Shown: piece after piece, positions 1 through 11,064 of the stretch
Numbering within the stretch: position 1 is the first letter of the stretch
Layout of the letters: every line of letters starts with the position of its first letter
DNA from: Phlebopus portentosus
Taxonomy: Eukaryota; Basidiomycota; Agaricomycetes; Boletales; Boletinellaceae
Length of the DNA: 64,000 nucleotides
NCBI GenBank assembly: GCA_037892935.1
Contig: JAYXKI010000003.1
Coordinates: 1,426,001-1,490,000 of the forward strand
Direction of reading: 5' to 3'
Translations under genes and position numbers: made by a program
The notes under the pieces: generated by a model
Databases searched by the model: none
What the model saw: the letters and a program-made list of their open reading frames with translations, nothing else
Told to the model about the DNA's origin: nothing

Positions 1-1209
1 GGAGCTGTCTTCTGATACATTCCGGAGGACGAGCTCCAATACAAGAGACGTGGAATTTTGCGGATGTAGGGAAATCAAACCGGAGCTGAAGCAGTCGTAG
101 AGAGCATTGTCGATGATCTTCACATCCCCGCTTAGACCTTCCCTGAGTCGGAAAACAAGTATTGTGGTAAGAATAGATGCCAACACATCGCGACCCGCGT
201 TGCTTATTGAATACAGATGGTGGACGTCACGAATAAAAGACGCAAGCGCCTCAAGGCGCGAACCGTTCGGCAGGGTCATCTCTGTGGAGAGGAGGAAGTC
301 CAGCAAGCTACGCGCGATAACAACAATTTCTCTCTGAGCCGCTGTAAATTGCAGGTCCTCTCGTCTGTCAATTTCGAAACAGACAATGGCAATAGAAAAC
401 AGATCTACGCAAGCAAGACATAACGTGGCTTGGTTGCTAATCTCAAAGCTCGTATCGGCCTTCGAACCTCCCTACAATATGAATGTCTCAACTACGTCGT
501 TGACAGGGACAGGGCAATTGCCATACTTCATCAGACAGTCCCATTAGGCCTCCGCAATCCAACTTCAAGGGCCAGACACCGTTTGGCATTTGATCAAGTA
601 AAACTTGAAGAGTGTGAGCAGATGATCCCGTACATGTAGGAAAACATGCGCACCATTTATTGTTTCCAATGATTTCTCCAGCGCATTCTTTACCACCAAT
701 GATTCCGCGGTACTCCTCGCGAACGCCCTGAGAATGGATGACATCGTCTTGACGAGTTTGTCGCGCAGAGCAGAAGGGCTTTCTACTTTATTGAGCGAGG
801 TCTGGAAAGAGCAGCTCCAGGCTTCCAGGATAAGCAGAAGGCCGAATGCTTTTCGCAAAATGTCAATGGAACGGTTGTCCGTTTCTGAGAATAGTCGTTC
901 AACTCGAATCGCAGCTCGTTCAATGACCGTCAAGCTTGTTGCACATAATTTGATCTTCTCATGCAGCGTGTTCCATAGCACAGACCGAGGCTTCGGGAAA
1001 GTCGCGAGGAAATGTTCGGACAGGCCTTCAATTATCGTTGCCCAACTATCTCTAGCGGATGCGGGGATAAGTTCATTGTTGTTCTCGCTAAGGTTTTCTG
1101 CTATAAGCGTCTCAAGGTAGGTAAGCAGTTCGGAAGGAGAGGCTTCTTTTCCGCGGCCAGAACGCAGCGAGCCGACTGGAAATGGCGTTGAGGGTCCGCT
1201 CGGAGGCAT
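1..1209 (-). CDS. Unrecognised helical protein, 5' part (runs off the window)
   Basis: Three exons can be joined on the minus strand: 1209-654, 603-496 and 404-1 (still open at the edge). Phases agree at both junctions and the introns are about 50 and 91 bases. The first ATG at 1209 opens a protein starting MPPSGPSTPF. After a short Pro/Ser/Gly-rich start the sequence is a run of amphipathic helices rich in Leu, Ile and Ala, with segments such as SLLDFLLSTEMTLPNG and DVLASILTTILVF. This resembles ARM/HEAT-type helical-repeat proteins. No catalytic motif, membrane segment or signal peptide is visible. I do not recognise the family. A nucleolar Urb2-like or other helical scaffold is possible but unproven. 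The 3' end lies left of the window. It is tail-to-head with NOP14 (1410-4397, same strand). Confidence 0.6.
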
Positions 1210-1409
1210 ACGTGGTGGCTAAGTAGAATGAAATATCATGTAGTAGAAGAACTTGGAGACGCGCACGTGGCTTGAGTCGCGAGATCGCCGGCCCTGAAGA
1301 GCGACGCGAGAGGCTGATGTTTTATGTGATAATGCCATTATTACATTGCTAATTGCCACGCGAAGGAGAGAAACATCCTCATTCGAGGGATAAATACAAG
1401 TAAAATTCG

Positions 1410-4397
1410 TTACTTCCTCCCTGCACGTCTTTTTTCCTTCGCCTTTTCTTTCTCCATTTTCTTCTGCTCCGCCCTCTCGCGCTCGATCGATGCGAAGACC
1501 TTGTTCATCCTATCCGTGTACGACCGATCCTTCTCCTGCTGCTCCTTCTCCTTGATAGAAGCCATGAACCGTGCATCCTTGCGCAACTCTCGAATAGCGC
1601 CCTTCCTCTCTTGCTTATACTGATACCGAAGCTTTGTAGCCGCAGCGCGTTCTTGATCCGGATCGTTCTTGCGAAGGTAGCCCGACGAGTGACTTTCGAA
1701 TTTGGGAATGTACGTAGCTATCGGAATCGGTTTGTGCGCTTGCAAGGCTAGAGGTTTCCTTGATTGTCGTGCGAACTTCAGCAAGCGGTTGATCGTATCC
1801 TTCGTATTGGCAACCTTTGCCTAATTTTTGTCAGCTCTTGCTTCTCGGGAATTTCAGCATGTATCACACCTTAACAGGTTCGGATGTCCAAGCTGTCGAG
1901 ATGCTTTGCAAGATCTCCATTGCAGGTTGGAACATCTCTATGAAGCCGTCGGAACCCTTGTACAAATCCGCGGTATTCCGCATGAGGTCTAGAGACGTCA
2001 CGAACAAATCCACCTTATTCTGCTCGGAGTCAATTGTATCCTCTGCCAAAAGCTTAACCAAATTAGGAGGGTGCGGTAACAAGTCTCTTGCCGCTGTCTT
2101 GGACACTTGAAGCGTCCGACACAGGGCACCCTTAAAATCTGGACTAGGGAATGAACCAGGGATGGACTCTGCGTCTTTGAAGGAATGAGGTGCAAGGTGT
2201 AGGATAGTGTTCAAGAGGAAGACTGTAACTTCCGGCACCAGACGTTTTGAATACTCTTCGTACTGTAGGAAGAGCGTAGACAAGAATAGTCCGCTAGCAA
2301 TATCATTGAGTGATCGAACACGACCCAACCCCAGATAAGCACCCATGAGTAACCGTGCAGGAGAGACTACAGGGTGTTTCATGTCGCTGGCCGGCCACGC
2401 GTGGCTGATAAACCATAACAAAGCTAGCTCGGAAGTCCCTGGCCATGTCTTCGAGTCTAGCGATGTTGCGCCCTTTGACAGTCCTCGTGTTAGGTTTTTC
2501 TGCATGAGCTTGAGCTTTGAGATAAAATAATTAGCCGACTCGATCGGATAAGACTTTGTAAGAGAACGGATGTGAGGCAAAAGAAGAGGTAGCAGTTGGA
2601 AAGACGGTGTAGGTGGTGCTGTTACGTGAAGAATATAATCAATGAGTACTCCAGTTAAAGCCTATGAAGAATAGCGTTAGCTTTCGATACTGAACAAAAT
2701 CGACTCATTTACCTGAAGTTTGAACTTATTGTCCTGGCCTAGACTGGGGTGATACAGAGTGCGTATACGTTGAATTACCGTCGGAACATCCTTCTCGTCG
2801 ATGTCCTCGATTATCTCAAGGAAGTCGTCAAACGTCTCCGGACAAGTGAAAGTGAATGGTAACTCCTGCCCAACAGCTTTGTCTTTGCCTTTCTTAGTTG
2901 TTGTTAGCTTTGATCCAGGTACAAGACTGTCGGCATCCGAGTCAGCTGCTTCGTCCGACTCTTCAAACCCTTCGTCGGCATCGTCTTCATCTTCATCGTT
3001 CTTAGACGAATCCTCCGCCCCTTCTTCAGCTTCTTCGTCGCTCGATTGCTCTTTCTCTGACGCGTCCGCTTCCAGGCCTGCTCCAAGACCGTCCCATTCT
3101 ACTTTGTCTTCGTCGACAAAGTCATCGTCGAGATCATCTGCAGCAGCCGTACGTCGCAGTCTCTTCCCGCTTCGCCCACTTTTGTCTTCACTGCTTTCGT
3201 CATCTTCGCCCATCATGCGTCTTTGCCGTTTTCTCTCTGCCTTTTCAAGTGCCTCTTTGCCTCCAAGGCTAGCTCTTCTTCAGTTTTGGTGCGATCCTTG
3301 GGCTTTGCTCGTTTGTCCAAAGCAAGCTCTCGGACATGTTGGTCATAATCTAAATCCTCGTCCTTATTCTCTTTTGCAAGCTCTGACGATACAGCATCAG
3401 CGTTGCCGTTCGCAAATAACAATCCGCGAATGTCGTTGAGCTCCTCGTCAAGTTGGTGACGGGCGTCGGCGTCCAGTTGTCGCTGAGCCTGCCTTTCGAA
3501 CTAAAGAACGATATTAACGGCTAGTAGTGAGAAGTGGGAGAAGGATTTCACGCCTTATGTTGTTTGCTCTTGGCAATGACCTCCGCCATGACTTCTGCTT
3601 TGGATTTCTTCCGGGGTGGCTGAATTACAGACAGCAATCAAAACTACCATCGAGACTTTCGGATAGTATTTGCTTACCTCTCCCTCTTCTCCTTCTTTCT
3701 CCTCGTCTTCAAACCCTCCAAAGTGTACGCGCTTTACCGTATCCTTGTCAATCTTTCCTGATTTGCAACATAAGGATACCGAAATGTCTCAATTATGGAT
3801 GCATACCATCAGATTCTTCATCTCCGTCGTCATCCAGACCCAGACCTGCGTCATCAAAGTCATCGATCTTGGACAAACTCTGACCATAATGAGTCAGTTC
3901 ATCCTCGTCCTCCAGATTGAAGGCGACGCCCTTGGCTGCACGTTGCCTCTCTTTCGTGAATCGTTCCAGCATACGCTCCTCAGGAGTCATCGCGGGGTCA
4001 TTTTCACCAAAACGGCGGTCAATTATTCCCCCGAATGATTTCGTTGCTCATACTCTTTAAGCAATGTTTTCCTCCGCTACGATAAGGCGTTGGTCATGGA
4101 TATAAAATAACAAAGCAGGGCACGCACCTGTTCAATCCCTGCTTGCTTACTCGACTGAGGTTTACCGGCGGCTCCCTTTATCTTCCTCCCGCCGACATCG
4201 TGCTTTAACTTTGTAACCTTGACGTCGAATGGATTCAGCCTTTGATTAATTTCATGGAGTTTCTGCGCCTTTTTGTCCTTGTCGGTTTCTCGAGAGACAG
4301 CGCCATGTTTGCGCTTCTTGCTTGAATGTGGTTGTCGGTTTAGTCCAGCCTGGGCAAGAGCAGACTTGAGCTGCGTTAATTGGGAGCCCTTGGCCAT
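1410..4397 (-). CDS. NOP14: NOP14, SSU processome protein, apparently frameshifted
   Basis: NOP14 is an essential nucleolar protein needed for 18S rRNA processing and 40S assembly. Exons: 4397-4128, 4076-3807, 3757-3678, 3619-3554, 3500-2713, 2661-1870, 1820-1410. The N terminus [14 protein letters not shown], the [22 protein letters not shown] block, a long acidic stretch (about 2900-3200) and the Lys/Arg-rich C terminus ending RRAGRK are typical of the family. Two single-base losses break the frame. In the second exon the reading YEQRNHSG must move one base at a five-C run (4028-4032) to continue as [10 protein letters not shown]. Near 3254-3258 LALEAK must move one base to continue as [11 protein letters not shown]. 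The summed exon length equals a multiple of three minus two, as expected. The intron at 3553-3501 begins with GC rather than GT. Sequencing or assembly error is the simplest cause, because the gene is essential; a decayed allele is the alternative. The start was chosen at 4397 because longer upstream reading lacks family similarity. About 892 residues if repaired. Confidence 0.88.
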
Positions 4398-4636
4398 TTT
4401 GAGATTGCGATTGCTGATACGTGCCAGTTCGGGTGAAAACATTGGCAAGAAAGTTTTGAGAGGAGAGAGTTTCCTTTTCGGCGAGCTGAGGATTTGCGCG
4501 AGTCTCACGAGTCTCACGCATGTTTCCGGCCGTGAAGTCGCTAGCCCCATAGCCCTGGTCGACACGCGTATCGTGGACGCTCTTCCACTTGAACAACGAC
4601 AGCGACGATTTTGTCGCTGGGTTATGAGCAAGCGAG
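4398..4636. promoter_or_regulatory. Shared upstream region of NOP14 and the acyltransferase
   Basis: These 239 bases separate the start codons of two divergent genes and must hold both promoters. I see no TATA box or other clear element. Short open frames crossing it on both strands look like chance. Confidence 0.5.
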
Positions 4637-5842
4637 ATGTCGCTGCTCAGCCTAGTAAAGCCTCTTGCATACCTTTCCGTTCCTATTTTTCTTTTGCGTA
4701 CGGCGAGTAATACTTCCCCATTGGCACGCTATTATGTCCGACTAGGAATCTATCTCTCGACGGTTGGCGTATGCTCGCTCTGGGGAGTGTTTGTATCCAT
4801 TGGATTGTCTTTAACTGGACGGCGCTATGATATTAACTGGGTTATCGCGCGAAGCTTCTACAATCTCGCGAGCCGATTCTTGGGGATAACTGTCGAGGTC
4901 GAGGGCGAGGAGCATTTATCTACGCGGCCAGTTGTGCTCATTATGAACCACCAGAGCATGCTTGATATACTTATCATCGGTCGGTATGTGCGTTCGGTAT
5001 AGGTTAGTGAATGTGGATGCTCAGTTTCACTTTGATGGTAGGGTCTTTCCGAAGCAAGCTTCCGTTACTTCCAAGAAGGAGCTTCAGTGGATGCCTTTGC
5101 TAGGACAATTCATGACGCTTTCTGGTGCAGTATTCATCGATCGCACCAACAACTCGAGTGCAGTCAAATCTGTGGCCACGGCCGGCCAGGCGATGAAGGA
5201 ACGTGGAACTTCGATATGGGTCTTCCCCGAAGGCACGCGAACCCTCAGCGAACATTCCGACATGCTATCGTTCAAGAAAGGATCCTTCCATCTCGCAGTG
5301 CAAGCGGGTGTACCGATCACATCTTTGGTTTGCCAGAATTATTGGCGTTTGTATCACAAGGGCACATTTGAAAGTGGGCTAATAAAAGTCAAAGGTGTGT
5401 ATTTTCCATCGTATTTCGCTTCTCACGTCTAATGTTGTCCCTAGTGCTTCCACCAGTGTCAACCGTCGGATTGACTTCAGCAAGCGTGAGTGAACTGGTA
5501 GTGAGAGTGAGAACTCAGATGCTCGAAACACTCCACGACATTTCTGGAGATTCTGCTGTAGCGGCGCCTTCTGTCGAAAAGCCAATAGGCGCCGTCGAGC
5601 CTTCCGAACACGTTGAAGAAGCGATCGGCCTCAGTCCACCTGATGTCTCTGTGCCTAGTCCTGACAGGGACGAAACGCCTCAGCCACCTTCTCCTGCTCC
5701 CCGAACCCTTGCGGTCGACACGTCTGCTCCACATGACTCACGACGAAACGGAAGTGACGGAGAACCGAAGACAGAATCGGACGATGGAATGGTTCTTGTC
5801 GACAGACCAGAGACACCTTCGGATGTCGCACGAAGCTCGTGA
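4637..5842 (+). CDS. SLC1: 1-acyl-sn-glycerol-3-phosphate acyltransferase
   Basis: Adds the second acyl chain to lysophosphatidate to make phosphatidate, the precursor of phospholipids and triacylglycerol, at the ER membrane. Exons 4637-4983, 5042-5394 and 5445-5842 give 365 residues. An N-terminal hydrophobic stretch (LSVPIFLL...), then a second membrane segment (LSTVGVCSLWGVFVSIGLSL), is followed by the PlsC domain. It carries the catalytic NHQSMLD (the NHx4D box) and the acyl-acceptor binding FPEGTR motif. The first intron separates the NHx4D box from the VFPKQASV strand. The tail after about residue 270 is Pro/Ser/Glu-rich and probably disordered. That is longer than in yeast Slc1. Divergent from NOP14 across 239 bases. 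Confidence 0.93.
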
Positions 5843-6630
5843 AGCCGTCGTCTGCTAGCTCATATCCCCAATTCAAATGTATGTACGCGTGAAGAGCATA
5901 CGGATTACCCTTTCTTGTGAGGTTGTCTTCGGAGTGCCTGATAAGTTGCATGAATGTTTTAGAGCTCTGTTGCCCTGTGCAGAGTCAATCGCTGTTTGGG
6001 TTCGTGTACTTCGATCAGAATGATTCTGACACTAGTCGCCGTGTGGATGACTATACACTTCCCCTTCCACTTCTTTGCAATACTGGATATTCTCTTCATT
6101 CATGGTCAATAAGATGTTTCAGTTCAATGTGCATAGCTATAAATAATGGTAGACTCAGCACTACCTAGACTTGAGAGATTGAAATTAGATTAATATTGTT
6201 TGTCTTTGTTTTGACTCAATCGGCCGATCCATCTTGGGGAAAGAGCATCGCATCTGTTGCTATTGATTGAATCTATCCCTCATTCTTTCTACTACTCCGC
6301 AGATATACACAAACACGCCGCAGTAATACGGCAGTGGCTACGCGGTTAAGGTGGAAGGGCATGGGTTTTCCCCACAGATGTGACGAAGAGGATTATTATA
6401 GGCCCGGCGTGGTAGGCCCGAGGGATGCATCCATGCGCTCGGACACTGCCAATGCAGGCCTGAGAGATGGTGCATATGCTCCAGCACATCCTCCACTCTT
6501 CGTCTCCTACCCCCATCTCGACACGTTTCCAGCATTTCTGCGGGCCTTTTGTGTCCGTCTGAGCATCTTATAAACCAGCACAACTTGCTCTTCCACAGTC
6601 ATAGCTATTGCCAATTTCATCTGGCGCGTA
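5843..6630. other. Intergenic: 3' UTR of the acyltransferase and upstream region of the arrestin-like gene
   Basis: No gene is visible in these 788 bases. Open frames at 5917-6168 and 6334-6583 are short, overlap on both strands and have no recognisable content. The part nearest 6631 is presumably the promoter of the downstream gene. Confidence 0.55.
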
Positions 6631-8325
6631 ATGTCTACCGCTAGTCTGCCGTCATACCACTTCGCGCCACGAGACACCGAACACCTGCTCGCGTCGAGAC
6701 CGAGAGTTCGGGGACCCCAGGGCAATTTCGTGAAGAACTCTCGCAGCGGCGGCGTCGTGCTTCGACTGAATAACCAACAAAACAATGCTACACTTCCTGA
6801 ATACGGTCGGGGAGGGATCCTGGAGGGTACCGTGGAGCTCAAGAACCCTGAGTCCATACAGTCTGTTGAGGTCAAGGTGCGTAACTATTCTTAGCAAGTG
6901 CTGAGTAATTAGCGTGCTGAACATCCGCATTAGATCGAAGGCTCGCTAAGATTAAAAGAAATCGCTGAGGGCGGAACGAACAACTCTTCGCTATGTCTTG
7001 ATGTCCAGAGTCTCTGGAGTCGGGACAATTCGGACGGTCGATGTTCAGAATCACTTCCTTTCATCCTAACTCTCCCCATGACATACTCGGACGGGAAGGC
7101 GACTTATCCGCTGTAACCATCATATTCAATTTTCTCGTGCTTACCAATATGTTCTGACTCGGTATCAAAAATAGTCCGCCAACTTACGAGGCTCACCTTT
7201 CTGGAGTCCCCGGTTTCACTGCGAATATTGATTACGAGGTTTCTGCGACGGTTACGAGGCGCAAGGTTAGCCTATTTGGTGTTGCAAACACGTAAGTTCC
7301 GGTTTGTGAAACCATACGAGATTTATCTTATGACCCCAGTAGGACTATATCGACACCGATAATCGTTCGGTCGCGGTCTCGTCCAGGCCTTCCACTCCCA
7401 ACGCCTTTAACGAACAATTTCACACATCCATCTGCAATACACGATGAAGACTGGGCCCTTCATCGAGGAACGATCAAGGCGAAAGCTCCAAGAGGCAATG
7501 ATATTGATGTCAGAGTAAGTTCCTGACCTGAGCCACTCCAGCCTGATTTGATTTTCTAATTCCACCTATGTTCAGTTGTACCTTCCATCATTGCATGTAT
7601 TCTCCACAACAGATCCGATACCCTTCCATTTGTTCCTCCTGTCATCTGCTTTTTCCCTTGCATCTTATCTTCCATATGCTCCGGCTGTAGCGCGTGCTTC
7701 TGGAAGCCCTTCAGGCCAGGGTAGCAACTCGGACGTCTCAAGACCCGGTGTGACGCGAATTCAACTCCTTCGTCAGACGAGTGTAGACGTTCGAAGTATC
7801 ACGAAACGTACGATGCCAGTACGCGGGAATAATACCGATATTTGGAAGACCGTAGGTTTTTATTAAAAAAAAAAAATCAGGCTTTGAGAATTGATCATCG
7901 AATTTCCAGGTCCAGATTGGAGAGGGTGTATTCAGAAGACATGGCACTGACGCGAAGCGCGCAAGTCTTGGAGGTGGTCAGGACTGGACAGCATGGTCTG
8001 GAGAAATAATAGTGGATAGGAATGTGAAAATTGGCGGCTTCCGAGCGAGTGGTTTGAACGTCAAGGTGATTAACCTTCCTCTGTGAGAAATGGTGTCTAG
8101 CATCAACTCAGCCCGCTTTCTTGTTAGGATTTCATTGTTCTATCCATGCATCCTCCTGATCCGGCAAAGTCGCCATTTACAGACGTGCGTCTGGTTGTCC
8201 CGATTAAGCTGGCGACGGATCCTTGGTCTGCAGACGAATATGGTCCAGACGTTGGAATTGCCGGGTACTCGGATTCAGACCCGGCGTTAGACGACCACGA
8301 GCCGCCGGAACTATCGTACGAGTAA
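6631..8325 (+). CDS. Arrestin-like domain protein
   Basis: Seven exons (6631-6876, 6934-7112, 7175-7291, 7340-7514, 7576-7851, 7910-8065, 8128-8325) join to 448 residues with all phases consistent. The start MSTASLPSYHFAPRDTE leads into a beta-sandwich reading of arrestin_N type: GGVVLRLNNQ, GGILEGTVEL and SIQSVEVKIEGSLRL, then further strands and the PLPPTYEAHLSGVPGF segment. Fungal arrestin-like (ART) proteins recruit Rsp5-type ubiquitin ligase to membrane transporters or support pH signalling. That role is family knowledge and is not shown here. The C terminus is acidic and holds a PPELSYE motif, which could be a partial PxY ligase-binding site. A strong donor at the stop codon (GA|gtaagt, 8322) and an acceptor near 8380 would give an alternative last exon ending at 8413. 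Confidence 0.7.
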
Positions 8326-9056
8326 GTACACGAAGAAGATTGTAGGAGTAGGCATGGGACAGTTTGTACTACATTTTAGGCAAATAGGAATGGAGCTTCT
8401 AGTGTTGTTCTAACAGAAACATGAGGAGAGTGGGGTGGTGTTGATCTAGGAAATTTACCCGCTGGAAGAGCTGTGTACGTCCTATCTTGCGGCTTGCAGA
8501 GTGTATTATGTGTAAAAAAAAATTCAAATTGGATATTGTCGCGTGAGCAAGTAGGCTCTAGGTCCGCTAACGGATCAGGGACCGCGTTGATGGCTGAGCG
8601 TGAACCAATCAGATCTCGAGCGTGGGTGGGAAGGTGAACGTGCAGCAAAGTCTAATGACTAATTCAGGTAAATCATTTCATGTAACATCGTCGCACACAC
8701 GTTGCTCCCCGGCATGGCTCTAACATACACTTAGTCAAGCTTGCTTTGTGGGGCTATCATGTAAGCGCACCGCAGGACACACAGTACTACTAGAAGTCCT
8801 CACTTCATGCGATTGAGGGTACTTAAACCCATCCTTCCCCCCGTGTCCTTCGCCTGTTGCATCTAGCTTCATCTTATCGCTTCCTTTTCTCTCCATCTTC
8901 TATATATCGTCGTTGGTCGTCGCCAACGCACAGTACTCAGGCCCTCTGTCCGAACCGGTTGCGCTCTCTCTTTCCTTACCCGCCACGTACCTCTCATCTC
9001 ACTCTCGGTTCAGCAGTCAGCATTTAGTCATCGGCTTCTTCAGTACAGGAATAGTC
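8326..9056. other. Intergenic: upstream region of the GDPD gene
   Basis: No gene is supported in these 731 bases. The last 200 bases before 9057 are pyrimidine-rich, with a TATATAT run near 8900, and are likely the promoter and 5' UTR of the GDPD gene. Confidence 0.5.
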
Positions 9057-10698
9057 ATGACGGCCCTCACTTCCAAAGTACTCGCTGAAGGTATCCAGCG
9101 GCTTCCAGGTTTGTCTCGGTTGCCCGTTGTCGAATGCTGTCAGTGCCACTGATCATTTGTCTACTACCATCGGTACAGATTGCTGGGGCCATCGAGGCGT
9201 AAGTTTATCCCGGATACACTTAAACGGATCGGTGCTAATATACGTGTCATATCTGATCTTCGGCCCCCCGTTTTCGTATCCGTATTCATAATGACTTCTC
9301 GTCATGCCACACCACACCTCTTTCGTCCCGCGGACTCAATTACTCGTCAACAATCCACAAATGGAATAACATCAATTCAATGTATGCATCCATGCAGGCC
9401 TCTGCCGTGTACCCCGAGAACACCCTCGCAAGCTTCGAGAGGGCCATCCGGGACGGGAGCGAAGGCATTGAGAGCGGTAACGTTTCTCATGAGTAGAATT
9501 GCGCTCTGCGCCCCGTAACCTAGACTCGCGCAGACGTCCACATCAGCCTTGATAATGTCGTAATCATGTTCCATGATCCGAGTACGTTCCATCTTTGCTT
9601 TTAGTGCAACATTACTAATGTGGTATTCGTATTTTTCCGTGGACTAGGTTTGGATCGCACGACTAACATGACTGGTAAGTCATTGTGGAAGATTCTTTCC
9701 GCTAACCGCGCGTTGCTTAAGATAGGTACTAGGGATGATCCGCGAGAACAAGTGGTACGGTCCGGAAGGTATGGAGCATGCGAGGACGAAGAAGCAACCA
9801 ACACAGTCCATCCCGACTTTTGTTGAAGCTGTTGAACTACTTATGAAGGTCGGCGCTGGTTCTTGTGCATAACAATTGCTATGTTCATTGTAATTGCAGA
9901 AAGAGAACCGACATGTTGTCTTCGATGTCGATTGCAAGGTCTATAATGAGCCGATACGTCTTTTCACCCTTATGCACGAAATTATTTCATCACATGAGAA
10001 CTGGGAGACCGATCTTGCGCCGCGTATTGTGCTTGGCCTCTGGCATCCCAAGTTCATCGAGCCGGCAAAGGAGATCCTTCCCTATTGCCGCCGTTCGCAT
10101 ATCGGAAAGAGCCCGTATATCGCCCGCAAGTTCTTCTGGGAAGGATGTGATGCATTTTCGATAAGCTTTGGTGCATTGCAGACATTTGAGGGAGAGAAGT
10201 TGGTGACTTGATTCGCAGCTGCTGTTCTCGGCTCATTTTTGTACAGGTTCCGGAAGGAGTGCAAGGCCGCGGCGAAGAAGCTTATGGTGTGGACGGTGAA
10301 TGACCAGAGACAAATGATGGAGGTTTGTTCATGTGCGGACCTTGCATGATTTATCCGTTCTGACCCGGTGGTTCAGTGTATCCGTTGGGAAGTTGATGCG
10401 GTTATCACGGATGTGACCAAGAACTTTTTAGAATTCCGAGCTTCTGTTGATGGTGAATTTTTCTTGTCCCGCGCCTGTTTTTTTCTGGTAGCTGAGCTGA
10501 TTTCTTGTAGCCGACTATGCAAAGGCATATGCGGAAAACGGACGACTATTCATGTGGATGAGGCTCCATTACTATCTGCCTATGCAGATACTCGATTGGA
10601 AGCTGACTCAGTCCTACTTGGAGACCGCTGGAGGCCCGTTCTCGTCGCACGAGGCTCGTTCAGGTGCCGCACCAATCCCTGCTGCTGTTAGCGCATGA
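9057..10698 (+). CDS. Glycerophosphodiester phosphodiesterase / phosphatidylglycerol phospholipase C-like
   Basis: Ten exons (9057-9108, 9179-9198, 9398-9476, 9534-9581, 9648-9674, 9733-9848, 9900-10198, 10247-10322, 10377-10452, 10511-10698) sum to 327 codons. The GDPD signature is complete. CWGHRGASAVYPENTL holds the catalytic His and metal-binding residues, with GIESDVHISLD (the ExD metal site) and MFHDPSLDRTT (the second catalytic His). A VVFDVDCK strand and an MVWTVND strand close the TIM barrel. Fungal relatives such as yeast Pgc1 cleave phosphatidylglycerol or glycerophosphodiesters. Two exons are tiny: 20 bases encoding the first catalytic His motif and 27 bases encoding LDRTTNMT. The C terminus has a hydrophobic-aromatic segment (MWMRLHYYLPMQILDW). 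The 199-base second intron is unusually long here. Confidence 0.92.
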
Positions 10699-11064
10699 AT
10701 TTATGCCGTTTGATGTGCAGTGCTGTTTGGACTTTTGATCCGGATGCTACTGCTTATGTATAGACTTTACATCGGATTTTCACATAGAAGTGTGGCCTCG
10801 CATAGGGCTATTAGAATTTGACTGTCTTTTCCCATTCAACACTGAGCTGAGATAACTCGTGGAGTGTGCCGTAGTTGTTTACGCGTTATTTGTGAGTATT
10901 TGGAGACGACACTGAAAAGGAAGTAGATGTCCACGGCTATTAGGGGTCGGTATTATATGTCATCATCATCTCATCATGGGTATGCCATTGCATATGCGGT
11001 CCGTATTATTCTATCGTTCGTTCTGACTCGAGTCCACATTATCTTCCATTAAACTCCCATCACC
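10699..11064. other. Intergenic, 366 bases
   Basis: It holds the 3' UTR of the GDPD gene and the upstream region of the gene at 11065. A CATCATCATC run lies near 10961. I see no other element. Confidence 0.5.

Noticed and set aside
2801..3439. A 212-residue Ser-rich open frame on the plus strand
   Set aside because: It is the antisense of the acidic Asp/Glu/Ser stretch of NOP14; the composition explains its length.
6331..6400. A GGCTACGCGGTTAAGGTGG stretch resembling a tRNA-Ser/Leu D-arm
   Set aside because: No T-arm (GGTTCGA) follows at the right distance and no acceptor stem pairs, so it is not a tRNA gene.
9199..9397. Long intron of the phosphodiesterase gene as a host for a C/D snoRNA
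   Set aside because: Box-like TGA and CTGA words occur, but not in the right order or spacing and with no terminal stem.
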